From assembly GCA_041485285.1 (NCBI GenBank), contig JBGPJF010000002.1, positions 73,846 through 137,845 on the forward strand: DNA of 64,000 nt, in the 5' to 3' direction. This document shows positions 18,601 to 26,391 of the stretch, one piece after another. A program made the position numbers and the translations under genes. Under the pieces are notes generated by a model that was given only the letters and a program-made list of their open reading frames with translations, had not been told where the DNA came from and made no database searches. Numbering within the stretch: position 1 is the first letter of the stretch; each line of letters opens with the position of its first letter. The DNA comes from DATEUP01 sp041485285. Lineage in GTDB: Archaea; Thermoplasmatota; DTKX01; DATEUP01.

Positions 18601-19942
18601 CGATGTCCGGCGCGACCACGGAGAAATCGGGCTGCGCCCCGAACGCGTACAGCTTGCCGTCGAGCGCCGGGACGAAGATCATCTCGTTGGCGACCGCCAC
18701 CGGCGCAATGACTTCTGAGGGAAGGTCGTACGACCAGAGCCTGGCCCCCGAGGCGAGGTAGAGCGCGACTGCGCCATCGCGCGCCGCGGCGACCACGCGG
18801 CCGGCAACGGCGGCAGGCGAGGATTCCATCGACGCGTTGTCGCCCACGGGCTGCTCGCGCATGATCGCCCCGCTCGACGAGAGGTCCAGCCAACGCAGGC
18901 GCGCGCTCGTGCTGGTGAGGCCGTCATTGAGGTCCCCGGCACCGGCCACATACATCACCGAGCCGTACACCGCGGGTGTCGCGATCATCCGGCCGACGTC
19001 GGGGGAGTTCCACAGGGGCGAGCCGGTCGCCGCATCGTAGGCCAACACGTACCCAGAATCAACGTTTGTGGCCACATAGGAGAAGCCGGCCGTGGCCGCA
19101 TAGACCACGCCGCCGGCGACCACCGGCGATGCAAGGAGGTGGCCCTGGACGACGGTCACGTTCCACAGCGGGGCTCCGGTCGTCGAGTTGAACGCCCACA
19201 GCCGCGGCGGTGCGTCCCACGAGGCGTTGACGGGGCTGTGAATGCCGGCGGAGGTCACATAGAGGATGCCCCCCGATTCGGCGGGCGATGCGATGACTTC
19301 GCTTGTCAGATTTGTCGTCCACGCGATCGTCCCGTTCGAGGCGTACCGCGCGAAGAGGGCGTAGCTGTAGGAGCCGTAGTACACGAGGCCGTTCACGACC
19401 GTTGGCGACCCGTGGACGAATTGGATTCCGCCGCCGGCCATTTGCGCCTCGCCGGCCGCCCAGGCCACGGTCCCGTTGGAGGCGTAGAGGGCAAACGAGT
19501 TGTTCCCGCCGAAGGCTCCCTCCGCCCCGAAGTACACCATCCCGTTGTAGAGCGCAGGGGTCGAGAAGATACGGGCCCCTGCGCCGTACGACCAAAGGCG
19601 CGTGCCGCTCGTCGCGTTGAAGGCCATCATGGCCGTGCCGAGGGCCACATAGACGACGCCCCCATCGACCGCGGCGCCTCCTTCAGGCTTGTCTGAGGTG
19701 CCGTTTGCCACGGCGCTCCACACGACGTGGCCAAGGGGCGGCAGCGTCGTGTCGCCCTCGCCGGTGTGCTCCGGGTTCGCGTGGAACATCTTCCACGACC
19801 CGAGCGGGTATTCAGCGTGTGAGAGCGGGACGAGCGCCAGCGGGCCGGGGGCTGAGCCGGCGGGGATTGCCGCGACGGGCAGGGTGAGCACCGCGGCTGT
19901 GAGGAGCGCCCCGATTCGGGCCGAAAGGCGGGGGCGGGGCAA
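15644..19942 (-). CDS. Large surface protein: PQQ-type beta-propellers, CARDB-like and PKD domains, C-terminal anchor
   Basis: About 1,432 residues. A signal peptide (IGALLTAAVLTLPVAAIPAG) is followed by a beta-propeller with repeated W-Y-DATTG-type PQQ blades (AFNATSGTRLWSYG; YDAATGSPLWNSP). A CARDB-like module follows (LTVQVTVHNLGDKKGSG), then a second propeller, a PKD domain (FDPDPELLNYTWDFGDGNFS), a long beta-rich part and a second PKD domain (LTFEWHFGDGSP). The C-terminus has one transmembrane helix (GLAALIVGALFAIAVVWPV) and a charged cytoplasmic tail. N-x-S/T sequons are abundant. The start is a TTG at 19942, 8 bases after an SD AAAGGAG. It probably acts in adhesion or envelope scaffolding; no catalytic site was recognised. 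The PQQ-like blades need not bind PQQ. Confidence 0.9.
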   Translation of the reverse strand: MPRPRLSARIGALLTAAVLTLPVAAIPAGSAPGPLALVPLSHAEYPLGSWKMFHANPEHTGEGDTTLPPLGHVVWSAVANGTSDKPEGGAAVDGGVVYVALGTAMMAFNATSGTRLWSYGAGARIFSTPALYNGMVYFGAEGAFGGNNSFALYASNGTVAWAAGEAQMAGGGIQFVHGSPTVVNGLVYYGSYSYALFARYASNGTIAWTTNLTSEVIASPAESGGILYVTSAGIHSPVNASWDAPPRLWAFNSTTGAPLWNVTVVQGHLLASPVVAGGVVYAATAGFSYVATNVDSGYVLAYDAATGSPLWNSPDVGRMIATPAVYGSVMYVAGAGDLNDGLTSTSARLRWLDLSSSGAIMREQPVGDNASMESSPAAVAGRVVAAARDGAVALYLASGARLWSYDLPSEVIAPVAVANEMIFVPALDGKLYAFGAQPDFSVVAPDIVLSDATPHAGEPLTVQVTVHNLGDKKGSGVAYAEANQSGRIIPIATWNVTDLDKFSQVTLTATVRFPFEGSTNITVNLTGVTPDDGSPSNNQAAAEYTMWAPLTGWTSRYADGRGTNFLETETPQNNVLLWRQDAFSVLGGGFIAYGPTLVFADNAGRRVLAVPRSNGSTNITWFWDAPAPIVGSPVLVSGSYLMVATAWPTDPAGNATFIDADTGAPVATAALPAHPTTSGVAHDDSVLIAVGDRLAELSTTTFAVEREFPPVDVPPASRPALRTEPVLAPGWAFVTSSVGELHAFNLSTATEPAGWPVQLAAPTEVPLVIGSGFLMAVNGPTNVSAFALTPLAPDAVWNATLTEPVTGAMAVGYGRLFVPTATNVTAFVAGSGAFAWNRSLAPLQPQNAIRAAGNNTLYAGSERLFALSASTGDPEWEFEPGADGNLSSSAALLGGTLHLQTTLGRVLTLGLIPGRPPTAVMASPIAGKTYRVGESVNFSSAGTFDPDPELLNYTWDFGDGNFSYNASDTHVYGFAGEFRVIITVRDGLNLTSTRTLNIRVIENQAPTVYVPPEDRVQPDVFRQNLDDTVWTFKVRYLDPDNDPPSSVTLNITNESLSAITLLPVNATLYNFSQGVDYYWTGTLASGYHSYFFYGSDGLAEAVTPGNNSFPVYRIETRDATQLSYTVMYVGAGLSELTPVTGLIPPPSFGTIDKFSITLPANATNIQWIRIEFRYGGGWVNVSSFRELTIGVYSLDRASGTWLFEPSVPDEANDTVVANISIHESPVFSVENSSQRPTATFGVFGQPTITPLPPTAEITTGGRTLFAPGETVAFSAADSLETNDGNQSNLTFEWHFGDGSPTVSGMFVNHTFAAAGIYEVDLVVYNAFGQSAQKRVTITVRAEGSTNTFLGLAALIVGALFAIAVVWPVSRRRGREAGKGKAPPAKRRGGDPSPRKRSSVQTARVGETSSDDDEQDAVDELTEELENGGSEKR

Positions 19943-20016
19943 GGGGCGTTCTCCTTTGCGGCAAGGGGGTGGCGCAAGGCGCGCTGGCCGCAGAGCCGCA
20001 CTACCCCCGCACCCGT

Positions 20017-20025
20017 CATAAAGGT
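20017..20025 (-). promoter_or_regulatory. TATA-like box for the propeller/PKD protein gene
   Basis: The minus strand reads CCTTTATGA. It lies about 75-80 bases upstream of the TTG at 19942, leaving a leader of roughly 50 bases that includes the SD AAAGGAG. Confidence 0.4.
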
Positions 20026-20070
20026 TGCCGGACAGGGGTCGAAGCAGGCGGCGAGTTGCCGTGGCGGCCT

Positions 20071-21618
20071 TCACGCCCAGTCGACAATGACCTTGCCCGT
20101 CATTTCGGCGGGGGCGCGCAGGCCGAGCAGGTGAATCACGGAGGGGCCCACATCGGCAAGGATGCCGTCGTGCGCGGTGAGCTTCGCTTTCGAGACCGCA
20201 AGGAGCGGCACGAGGTTGGAGGTGTGGGCGGTGTGCGGCTCCCACTTCCCGTTGATCTCCTGCGCCATCTGCTCCGCATTCCCGTGGTCGGCGGTGACAA
20301 TGAGCACGCCGTCGCGCTCGAGCACGGCCTCGGCAATCCGTTGGAGGCCCGCGTCGACCGCGAGCACTGCGCGCTCGGTCGCTTCGAGCATCCCGGTGTG
20401 CCCGACCATGTCGAAGTTCGCGAAGTTGACGATGATCAAACGGAATTTGCCCGACGCGACGCCCGCGACCACCGCATCGGCGATGCCCGGCGCCGACATC
20501 TCGGGCTTGAGGTCGTAGGTGGCGACCTTTTGCGAGGGCACGAGGAGGCGCTCCTCGCTCGGGAACACGGTCTCGCGCCCGCCGTTGATGAAGTACGTCA
20601 CGTGAGCGTACTTCTCGGTCTCCGCGACGCGCAACTGCTTCGCGCCGGAGGCCGCAACGACCGACCCGAGGCACTCGTTGACTTCGACGGGAGCATAGAG
20701 CACGGGGACGGGCGGCTTGAACGCCTCGTACTTGGCCATCGTCACGAACTGCCCCAAGGGCCCGATGCGGCCGGCGAACCGCTCGAAGTCCTTGTCCATA
20801 AACGCGTGCGTCGCTTGCCGCGCGCGGTCGGGGCGGAAATTGAAGAAGAGGACGTTGTCCCCCTCCTTGATGAGCCCCTTGCCGCCCTCGAAGGCCCACT
20901 CGATGGCCGTCGGCTGGACGAACTCGTCGCCCTCGCCCCGCTTGCGCGCCATCTTGAGCGCCTCCGAGGCGTCCTTCGCGCGGTGGCCGGCGCCCTCCGT
21001 GAGGAGCCGGTAGCCCTTCTCGGTGCGCTCCCACCGGTTGTCGCGGTCCATGATGAAGTAGCGGCCCTGCACGGTCGCGATGCGCCCGATGCCGGTTTCG
21101 GCGGCGACCTTGTCGATTTGGTCGAGGTACGTCTGCGCGGAGCGTGGCGGCGTGTCCCGCCCGTCAAGGAACGCGTGCGTCGCGGCGTCCTGCAAGCCCG
21201 CGCGCTTCGCCGCCAGGATGAGCGCCTTCAGGTGTTCGATGTGCGCGTGCACGCCTCCGTCGGACAAAAGGCCCATGAAATGGGTGGGCCGCTTCGAGCG
21301 GCCGGCCTCCTCGAGGAAACGTGCGAGCACCGGGTTTTTCTCGAACGCGTCTGTGCGGATGTCGCGGTTGATCTGCGTGAAAATCTGCCAGACGATCTTG
21401 CCGGCACCGATGTTCAGGTGGCCGATTTCGGAGTTGCCCATTTGGCCCTGGGGCAGGCCGACGTCCTCGCCGGAGGCGGAGAGCTTGCTGTGGGGGTACT
21501 TGCGGAGGGCCGCTTCGATGAACGGGGGAGCTGCGCGGCTGACCGCGTTGTGCTGCGACGGAGGCGCAAGCCCCCAGCCATCCACCACGACAAGGACGGC
21601 GAAGGGGAATTGTGCCAA
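20071..21618 (-). CDS. gpmI: 2,3-bisphosphoglycerate-independent phosphoglycerate mutase (bacterial-type GpmI)
   Basis: A 515-residue enzyme interconverting 3- and 2-phosphoglycerate in glycolysis/gluconeogenesis. The N-terminus LVVVDGWG supplies a metal-binding Asp. MGNSEIGHLNIGAG near residue 60 holds the catalytic Ser that is phosphorylated. FMGLLSDGGVHAH and THAFLDGRDTPP come from the inserted phosphotransferase domain, and VTADHGNAEQM near the C-terminus supplies metal ligands. Length and motifs fit the roughly 510-residue bacterial GpmI, not the shorter archaeal ApgM (about 400), so an ancestral transfer is possible. It starts with TTG just after a G-rich SD-like stretch. A TATA-like GCCTTTATCG is near 21659. 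Confidence 0.96.
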   Translation of the reverse strand: MAQFPFAVLVVVDGWGLAPPSQHNAVSRAAPPFIEAALRKYPHSKLSASGEDVGLPQGQMGNSEIGHLNIGAGKIVWQIFTQINRDIRTDAFEKNPVLARFLEEAGRSKRPTHFMGLLSDGGVHAHIEHLKALILAAKRAGLQDAATHAFLDGRDTPPRSAQTYLDQIDKVAAETGIGRIATVQGRYFIMDRDNRWERTEKGYRLLTEGAGHRAKDASEALKMARKRGEGDEFVQPTAIEWAFEGGKGLIKEGDNVLFFNFRPDRARQATHAFMDKDFERFAGRIGPLGQFVTMAKYEAFKPPVPVLYAPVEVNECLGSVVAASGAKQLRVAETEKYAHVTYFINGGRETVFPSEERLLVPSQKVATYDLKPEMSAPGIADAVVAGVASGKFRLIIVNFANFDMVGHTGMLEATERAVLAVDAGLQRIAEAVLERDGVLIVTADHGNAEQMAQEINGKWEPHTAHTSNLVPLLAVSKAKLTAHDGILADVGPSVIHLLGLRAPAEMTGKVIVDWA

Positions 21619-21694
21619 CGCCCCCCAGCCTCGTCGCTCGCAACTGGCAAGCGCGATAAAGGCTTTCGTGCGGCTGGCGGCCGGCGCGCAATAG

Positions 21695-21779
21695 TGCAGG
21701 GGGAGGGATTCGAACCCACGACGCCCTGTGGCACCGGATCTTAAGTCCGGCCCGTTTGACCTGGCTCCGGCACCCCTGC
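21695..21779 (-). tRNA. tRNA-Leu (anticodon UAA)
   Basis: An 85-base gene on the minus strand. The acceptor arms GCAGGGG and CCCCTGC pair, with A as discriminator and no encoded CCA. The anticodon stem CCGGA/TCCGG encloses the loop CTTAAGA, giving anticodon TAA (21741-21743 on the forward strand). The T arm carries GTTCGAATC. The extended variable arm is the class II feature expected of tRNA-Leu. No intron is seen. It lies between gpmI and the DUF1405 gene. Confidence 0.96.
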
Positions 21780-21846
21780 ATGGGAGAAATGCGCGCCGGC
21801 CGGAAGCGGGGAAAACCCTGCACGGCCGCCGCTTTAGGCTAATAAC

Positions 21847-22485
21847 TCACGGTGGAGGCGGGTCGTTGGTGCTTGCGGCATCGTCCAGGGCCTCCGGGGG
21901 TTGGTCGCCGCGCGGGGGTGTTCCGCGACGGGCAAGCAGGATGGCAGCGAGGTAGCAGATAACCGTTAGGGCGATAGTCATGAAGGGGACGGTCTGCTGC
22001 CCGAGCGTCGGATCGAGCCCCCCGGGGAGCCTCGGGTGCGTGGACAGCGACCCGAGGCCGTAATCGCAGAAGTCGCCAAGCGCAAGCCAGGCCCCCGCGA
22101 AGGCGACCCACCGGACGGACGGCAGGCGCATGCCTTTGAGGAGTACGCCGGCCTGCACGGCTTCCGCCATGTGGAGCACCAAGAGCTGGTTGGTGAGCTC
22201 GGCCCGGTCGGGCGCGAAGAAGTCCGCGCGGTAGAGCCAGAAGATGAGGACGGTCCACACTCCGTACTTGACAAGCTCCACGAAGGCGAGCAGCTCGAGG
22301 GTCGGGTTGCGCTTCTTGCCGTTGAACCACCAGAGCCCGAAGACGATGACCATCAGGAAGGGGCCGGTCGGCGAGTCGGGCACGAACGGCAGCAGGTACC
22401 AGACGGTCTCGTTGAGTTGCCGCCAATAGAAGAAGATCCCATAGCCTACGCCGGCGATGTTGACGGCAGTAACGGCGAGGGCCAG
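21847..22485 (-). CDS. DUF1405 family membrane protein, no canonical start codon
   Basis: A roughly 212-residue polytopic protein of the DUF1405 (YpjA) family. The hallmark sequence YGIFFYWRQLNETVWYLLPF leads into VPDSPTGPFLMVIVFGLWWF, followed by four or five more hydrophobic segments and a Pro/Asp-rich tail. Function of the family is unknown. The only ATG/GTG/TTG in frame is a GTG at 22383, which would delete the first helix and the hallmark motif. The frame stays open to a stop at 22648-22650. A CTG at 22485, preceded by GAGGT at 7 bases, is the best-placed start and aligns with the start of homologues. A sequencing error is the other explanation. Confidence 0.8.
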   Translation of the reverse strand: MALAVTAVNIAGVGYGIFFYWRQLNETVWYLLPFVPDSPTGPFLMVIVFGLWWFNGKKRNPTLELLAFVELVKYGVWTVLIFWLYRADFFAPDRAELTNQLLVLHMAEAVQAGVLLKGMRLPSVRWVAFAGAWLALGDFCDYGLGSLSTHPRLPGGLDPTLGQQTVPFMTIALTVICYLAAILLARRGTPPRGDQPPEALDDAASTNDPPPP

Positions 22486-22795
22486 GACCTTGACCTCACG
22501 GAAGGCCGAAAGGAAGTTGAGGCCTCGCTCGGCGAGCGTTTCGCCGGCAAGGTACGACCGCAGCGGCTGCCCCGTGAAGACGCCCCGCGCGGCGAACCCG
22601 GTCTCGATTGAAAACGCCTGCGGGCGTCGTTTGCCTGCGTGAGCGTCTCACGACCTCTCCCGCTCCCGCTTAAGGCCGCAGGAATCGTTCGCTGGGCGGC
22701 GTGGTTGCCCGGGACGGGCAACCCTCACGTGCTTTAGCGTAGGGGCCCCCCCGGGGCCGAAGGGTTAAGCGCCCGCGTGGCGGTCGCGGCCCGGC

Positions 22796-23785
22796 ATGCG
22801 CATCGGCGTCGTGGCGGCACAAGACAAGGCCTCCAAGAAGGCCGCGCAGGACGCGCTCAAGGTCTTGCACGACCGCCACCGCGAGGTGCAGGTGCGCGCC
22901 GACTGGGGGCCGCCGACCCCCGACTTCCTGGTGGCGATCGGCGACAACCGGTTCCTGCTCGACACGATCCGCGATGTGCCGCGCGGGATGGCGGTGCTTG
23001 CCGTCGGCCAGGGGTTCCTTGCCGAGGTGAGCCCTGAGGGGCTTGCCGCGGCCTTGCCGCGCGTCGCCTCCGGCCGCGTTTCGGTGGAGGAGCGCCTGCG
23101 GCTCGAGGTCGTCGTTGAGGGCCGCGTGCTGCCGCCGGCGCTGAACGAAGCCGCGCTCACCTCGAGCCGCGGCGCGGGGTTCCTGCGCTATTCGCTCGCC
23201 GTCGACGGGGAGCGCGTGTGGCGCGACGCCGGGGACGGCGTGGTCATCTCGACCCCGACGGGGTCCACCGGCTATGGGTTGTCAGCCGGCGGGCCAGTGG
23301 TCATGGAAAACGCAGAGGCGCTCCTGATTGTGCCGATTTGTTCCGCCACGGGCCAGCGCCCGCTGGTCCTCCCGCGCAACGCCGAAATCACGGTGTCGGA
23401 CGTGGAATCGCGGCTCGGCCGCGCCATCGTCCTCGACGGCCGCAAGCGCTACCGTGTCCGGCCTTCGGGCTTGACCGTGCGCGCCAGTGCCTCGCCTGCC
23501 CGCTTCGTGCGCCTCGGGAAGACCCGCTACCTCGGGGTGTTCGGCAAAATCCATTCGAAGCGGCAGGAGGCCGACCTGCCCACGGACGCCGCGCCTTCCG
23601 CCAAATTCGTCTTCCGCCTGCTTGCCGACGAGGGCGTGCTCTCGGAGCGGCAGCTCATCACCGAGTCCGGCTTGCCCGAGCGCACGGTGCGCAGCGCGCT
23701 CACGTACCTTGTGAAAGCAGACGTCGTCCGCCGCGCGCCCTCCTTGCGGGACGCGCGCGAAGCGGTGTTCGCGCTCAAGCGGTAG
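22796..23785 (+). CDS. NAD kinase-like protein with C-terminal winged helix
   Basis: A 329-residue fusion. Residues 1-255 resemble NAD kinase (NAD+ to NADP+): AVLAVGQGFLAEV, the PALNEAAL motif and VVISTPTGSTGYGLSAGGPV around residue 155. The family's GGDGT nucleotide-binding motif is replaced by AIGDNRFLL, so the glycines are lost and only one Asp remains. Residues 265-329 form a winged helix (LLADEGVLSERQLITESGLP, then RSALTYLVKADVVRR). Either the enzyme works with an altered motif or it is a NAD(P)-sensing regulator derived from the kinase. A GGTTAAGC TATA-like element lies 30 bases upstream, suggesting a leaderless transcript. It converges with the MFS gene, with stop codons one base apart. 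Confidence 0.85.
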   Translation: MRIGVVAAQDKASKKAAQDALKVLHDRHREVQVRADWGPPTPDFLVAIGDNRFLLDTIRDVPRGMAVLAVGQGFLAEVSPEGLAAALPRVASGRVSVEERLRLEVVVEGRVLPPALNEAALTSSRGAGFLRYSLAVDGERVWRDAGDGVVISTPTGSTGYGLSAGGPVVMENAEALLIVPICSATGQRPLVLPRNAEITVSDVESRLGRAIVLDGRKRYRVRPSGLTVRASASPARFVRLGKTRYLGVFGKIHSKRQEADLPTDAAPSAKFVFRLLADEGVLSERQLITESGLPERTVRSALTYLVKADVVRRAPSLRDAREAVFALKR

Positions 23786-23786
23786 G

Positions 23787-25259
23787 TCACTTCGCGCCGC
23801 GGCGCGTCCGCGGCAGGGACCCTTTCGCGATTTCCTCGCCCCGGACGACGGCCCGCACGAGGTACGACGACGCCAGCGCAAAGTGGCGCACGCCCGGATA
23901 GAGGTTCCCGCCCGCCGCTTCGGCGTGGAGGGCGGCCAAGAGCTCGCGCCGCGGGGCTTCGCCCGTTTCGGCGACGAGGCCGAGGGGGCGCGCCGAGAGC
24001 GCAATCAGCACCGCCCCGGCGAGGAACACAAACTCGAGGTGCGACACGCGCAGCACGCCGAGGTCGAGGCTCGTGGTCGCGGCAAGTGCGCCGATGGCCC
24101 CCCCGACGATCGGGCCGGTGCCGGTGGCCATCGCGCGGACAAGGAGCGTGCCGGAGAGGTACGCGGGCGTCGTTGGCCCGTGCGCCATCTTGAACGCGAG
24201 GTTCCACGAGGCAAGGTCGGCGCCTGCCGACCCAATGGAGAGGAGCACCTGCACCAAAACGGCCCCGGCGATTTCAAGCGGGCCGCCATCAGGAACAAGC
24301 AGCGTCGCCAGCAGCCCGGCGGTAAATACGGGGACAGCGACCGCGAGCACCGGTTTGTTGCCGAACCGGTCCGAGAGCCGGCCCCACAGGACGTAGAACA
24401 GGACGTTCGTCGCAGTTCCGGCAACGAGGATGGCGGTCACCACCGAGAGCGGCAGGCCGTGGTCGACGAGCAGGAACACGGGGAAGAACGGCACGGTGAC
24501 GGTGGCGCCGAAGCCCCAAAGCGCAAGCCACTGGAGCATCCGGCGGAAGAGCGGGTCTTTGAAGGGAGCGGCAAGCGCCTCGCGGATGGGCACCGCGCTC
24601 GGGTCGTCGCGGACCGGCGGGTGGGGCATGAGCGTGAGGAAGACGGATGAGCCGATCCCAAACAGGGCCGCAAGGACAAAGATGGCGCCAAACGCCACGC
24701 GTTCTCCGTCGGCGCCGGCCACCGCGCGCTGGTGGTCGATGAAGAGGCCCGCGCCGAAAAGGACGGGGCCCGAGAGCCCGATGAGGAGGGCGCCTCGCTT
24801 GCCGAAATAGCGGCCGAGGCGCTCCTCTGGCACGAGGTCGCGCATCCACCACAGCCACGACCCGCCCGCGACGGCCGTGAACGCGCACCAACCGAAGAGG
24901 CCGGCGAAGATCCCGATGCTGCGCAATTCGGGGGGGAAGGTGAGCACCGCGAAGGCCACGATGAAAATGCACAGGCGGCCCGTGGTCGCAAACGCGAGCG
25001 TCACGCGCTTGCGGTTCTGGAAGCGCCGGTAGAGGAGCCCCGCGGGCAACTGGAGCAATTGCGCAAGGAAGGGGAGCGCGGCCAGGATTCCATAATCGAG
25101 GTCGGACATCCCGGCAAAGAGGGCGAGGGCCGCGAGGATCGCGCCGCTGCACAGCGTGAACATCGCCTGGGCGAAGATTCCGTCGACGATGCCGAAGCGC
25201 AGCCCGCGTTCGACCACGGCCGGCGCAAGGGGCGCGGGGCCCTCCGCGGACGCTGCCAC
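23787..25259 (-). CDS. Major facilitator superfamily transporter
   Basis: About 490 residues with roughly 12 hydrophobic helices (ILAALALFAGMSDLDYGILA; GIFAGLFGWCAFTAVAGGSW). MFS-type loop motifs are present: LLYRRFQNRKRV after helix 2, and WGRLSDRFGNKP after the equivalent helix in the second half (the G-x-L-x-D-R-x-G-x-K motif). Substrate is not predictable. The start is taken as the GTG at 25259, just after the upstream acyltransferase stop at 25270; a longer frame to 25355 would overlap that gene by 86 bases and is unlikely. The gene probably forms a unit with the acyltransferase and glutaredoxin-like genes. Confidence 0.88.
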   Translation of the reverse strand: MAASAEGPAPLAPAVVERGLRFGIVDGIFAQAMFTLCSGAILAALALFAGMSDLDYGILAALPFLAQLLQLPAGLLYRRFQNRKRVTLAFATTGRLCIFIVAFAVLTFPPELRSIGIFAGLFGWCAFTAVAGGSWLWWMRDLVPEERLGRYFGKRGALLIGLSGPVLFGAGLFIDHQRAVAGADGERVAFGAIFVLAALFGIGSSVFLTLMPHPPVRDDPSAVPIREALAAPFKDPLFRRMLQWLALWGFGATVTVPFFPVFLLVDHGLPLSVVTAILVAGTATNVLFYVLWGRLSDRFGNKPVLAVAVPVFTAGLLATLLVPDGGPLEIAGAVLVQVLLSIGSAGADLASWNLAFKMAHGPTTPAYLSGTLLVRAMATGTGPIVGGAIGALAATTSLDLGVLRVSHLEFVFLAGAVLIALSARPLGLVAETGEAPRRELLAALHAEAAGGNLYPGVRHFALASSYLVRAVVRGEEIAKGSLPRTRRGAK

Positions 25260-25269
25260 GGGCCGGCAC

Positions 25270-25857
25270 TCACTTCTTGGGGTCAAGAACTTCGGCCATC
25301 GCGTCGTGCCGCCGCAGCGGCCGCGCAGGCACCCCGCCCACGAACCCCTCGACATCGCGGTTGACGAGCGACATCGCCGACACGACGGCCCCCGGCGCGA
25401 TCTTGACTCCCGGCAGCACCAGCGTGTTGGCCCCGATCACAGAGCCTCTGCCGATGAGCACCGGGCCCGTGCGGTATTCGCGCTGAAGGAACTCGTGGCA
25501 GAGGATGGTGGAGCCGAAACCGACGACCGCCTCGTCTTCGATCGTGATGAGTTCGGGAAAGAAGATGTCCACCGTCACTTCGAGGCCCACCGAGACGTTG
25601 CGCCCGACGGTCATCCCCATCCTCCGGTACAGCCAGTTCTTGAAGCCGAGCGAAGGCGACCCGCGCGCCACCCGCATGAAGAGGTAGTTGCGGAAAACGC
25701 GCCAGCGGGGCACCGCCCGCGCCCAATACCACAGCGCGTTGTGCTCGCCATGCGCGGGGTGGCTCGTGAGGCGTTCGTGGCGCCGTCCCGTGGTCGCCGA
25801 GACGAGGTCCGGCTTGGCCTCCATCTGCGGCTCCTCGGTCAGAGCGCCATCGGTCAC
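25270..25857 (-). CDS. Hexapeptide-repeat (left-handed beta-helix) acyltransferase
   Basis: A 195-residue protein with the isoleucine-patch repeats of LbetaH acyltransferases: VGRNVSVGLEVTVDI, ITIEDEAVVGFGSTIL, GPVLIGRGSVIGANTLVLPG, then VKIAPGAVVSAMSLVNRDVE, ending VGGVPARPL as in maltose/galactoside O-acetyltransferases. A His in ILCHEF could be the catalytic base. It overlaps the upstream glutaredoxin-like gene by four bases (ATGA), a sign of translational coupling, and is followed after 10 bases by the MFS gene. The substrate may be a sugar or polar-lipid head group; this cannot be told from sequence. Confidence 0.88.
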   Translation of the reverse strand: MTDGALTEEPQMEAKPDLVSATTGRRHERLTSHPAHGEHNALWYWARAVPRWRVFRNYLFMRVARGSPSLGFKNWLYRRMGMTVGRNVSVGLEVTVDIFFPELITIEDEAVVGFGSTILCHEFLQREYRTGPVLIGRGSVIGANTLVLPGVKIAPGAVVSAMSLVNRDVEGFVGGVPARPLRRHDAMAEVLDPKK

Positions 25858-26189
25858 GCACGCACCCCCGGGGAGGCGCTTTGCAGCGCCGAAGAGAATT
25901 CGCGGGGCGCGACCATCATTGCGAAGGACGGCCCGCCCGCAATCTCCACGACGGGCACCTCGAAGCCGTACTTGGCTTTCAGGTCAGGTTCGGCCTCCAC
26001 ATCGATGACTTGCAGGACGGAGCCGTCGTGGTATTCGACGCGCCGGACCACGCTCGACGGCCCGCAGGTGCAGGGCGCAAAACGCAGGCGCGGCGGCCCG
26101 AGGAGGCGGGACATTTCCCGCTCGACGGTCGCAAGGGCCTCGTCGCAAAGCCCGCACGGTTCGCGCAGGAAGACGCGCACATCGGGCAC
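25854..26189 (-). CDS. Glutaredoxin-like protein (DUF836 type)
   Basis: A 111-residue thioredoxin-fold protein: strand VRVFLREPCGLCDEAL with a CGLC redox motif at residues 12-15, a long helix, then VEYHDGSVLQVIDVEAEP, and the cis-Pro strand FEVPVVEIAGGP. The insert RFAPCTCGPS adds two more Cys that DUF836 proteins usually lack. It is first in a minus-strand unit with the acyltransferase (4-base overlap) and the MFS transporter. A redox or thiol-transfer role is inferred from the fold. Confidence 0.75.
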   Translation of the reverse strand: MPDVRVFLREPCGLCDEALATVEREMSRLLGPPRLRFAPCTCGPSSVVRRVEYHDGSVLQVIDVEAEPDLKAKYGFEVPVVEIAGGPSFAMMVAPREFSSALQSASPGVRA

Positions 26190-26323
26190 GTTCCCCTCGA
26201 CGTGCGCCCACGATTTCTACGCTTCGGAGGAACCGGTCAAGAGCCGCCGCGTTTTGCCCCTTTTTTCGGGTCGGTGGCAGAGTGCTGGATCGCGCGAATC
26301 GGTCCCTTGCCGGCGCCGGAAAC

Positions 26324-26332
26324 GCTTATTAA
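26324..26332 (+). promoter_or_regulatory. TATA box of the eS1 ribosomal protein gene
   Basis: GCTTATTAA lies about 64 bases upstream of the TTG start at 26392. This leaves a leader of about 38 bases that carries a full Shine-Dalgarno GGAGG at 26381-26385. Having a leader and SD contrasts with the many leaderless-looking genes nearby and suits a highly expressed ribosomal gene. Confidence 0.6.
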
Positions 26333-26391
26333 CGAAAACCAGCTTGTGCGCTTTCCCCGTCTCTGCGGGAACCACAACTAGGAGGCTTCGC

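Noticed and set aside
19943..21034. In-frame upstream extension of the propeller/PKD protein into the gpmI gene
   Set aside because: The extension is Arg/Gly-rich and overlaps gpmI out of frame. A signal peptide, SD and TTG at 19942 define a better start.
23787..25355. Longer start for the MFS transporter at 25355
   Set aside because: It would overlap the acyltransferase gene by 86 bases with Arg/Trp-rich sequence. The GTG at 25259 is better placed.
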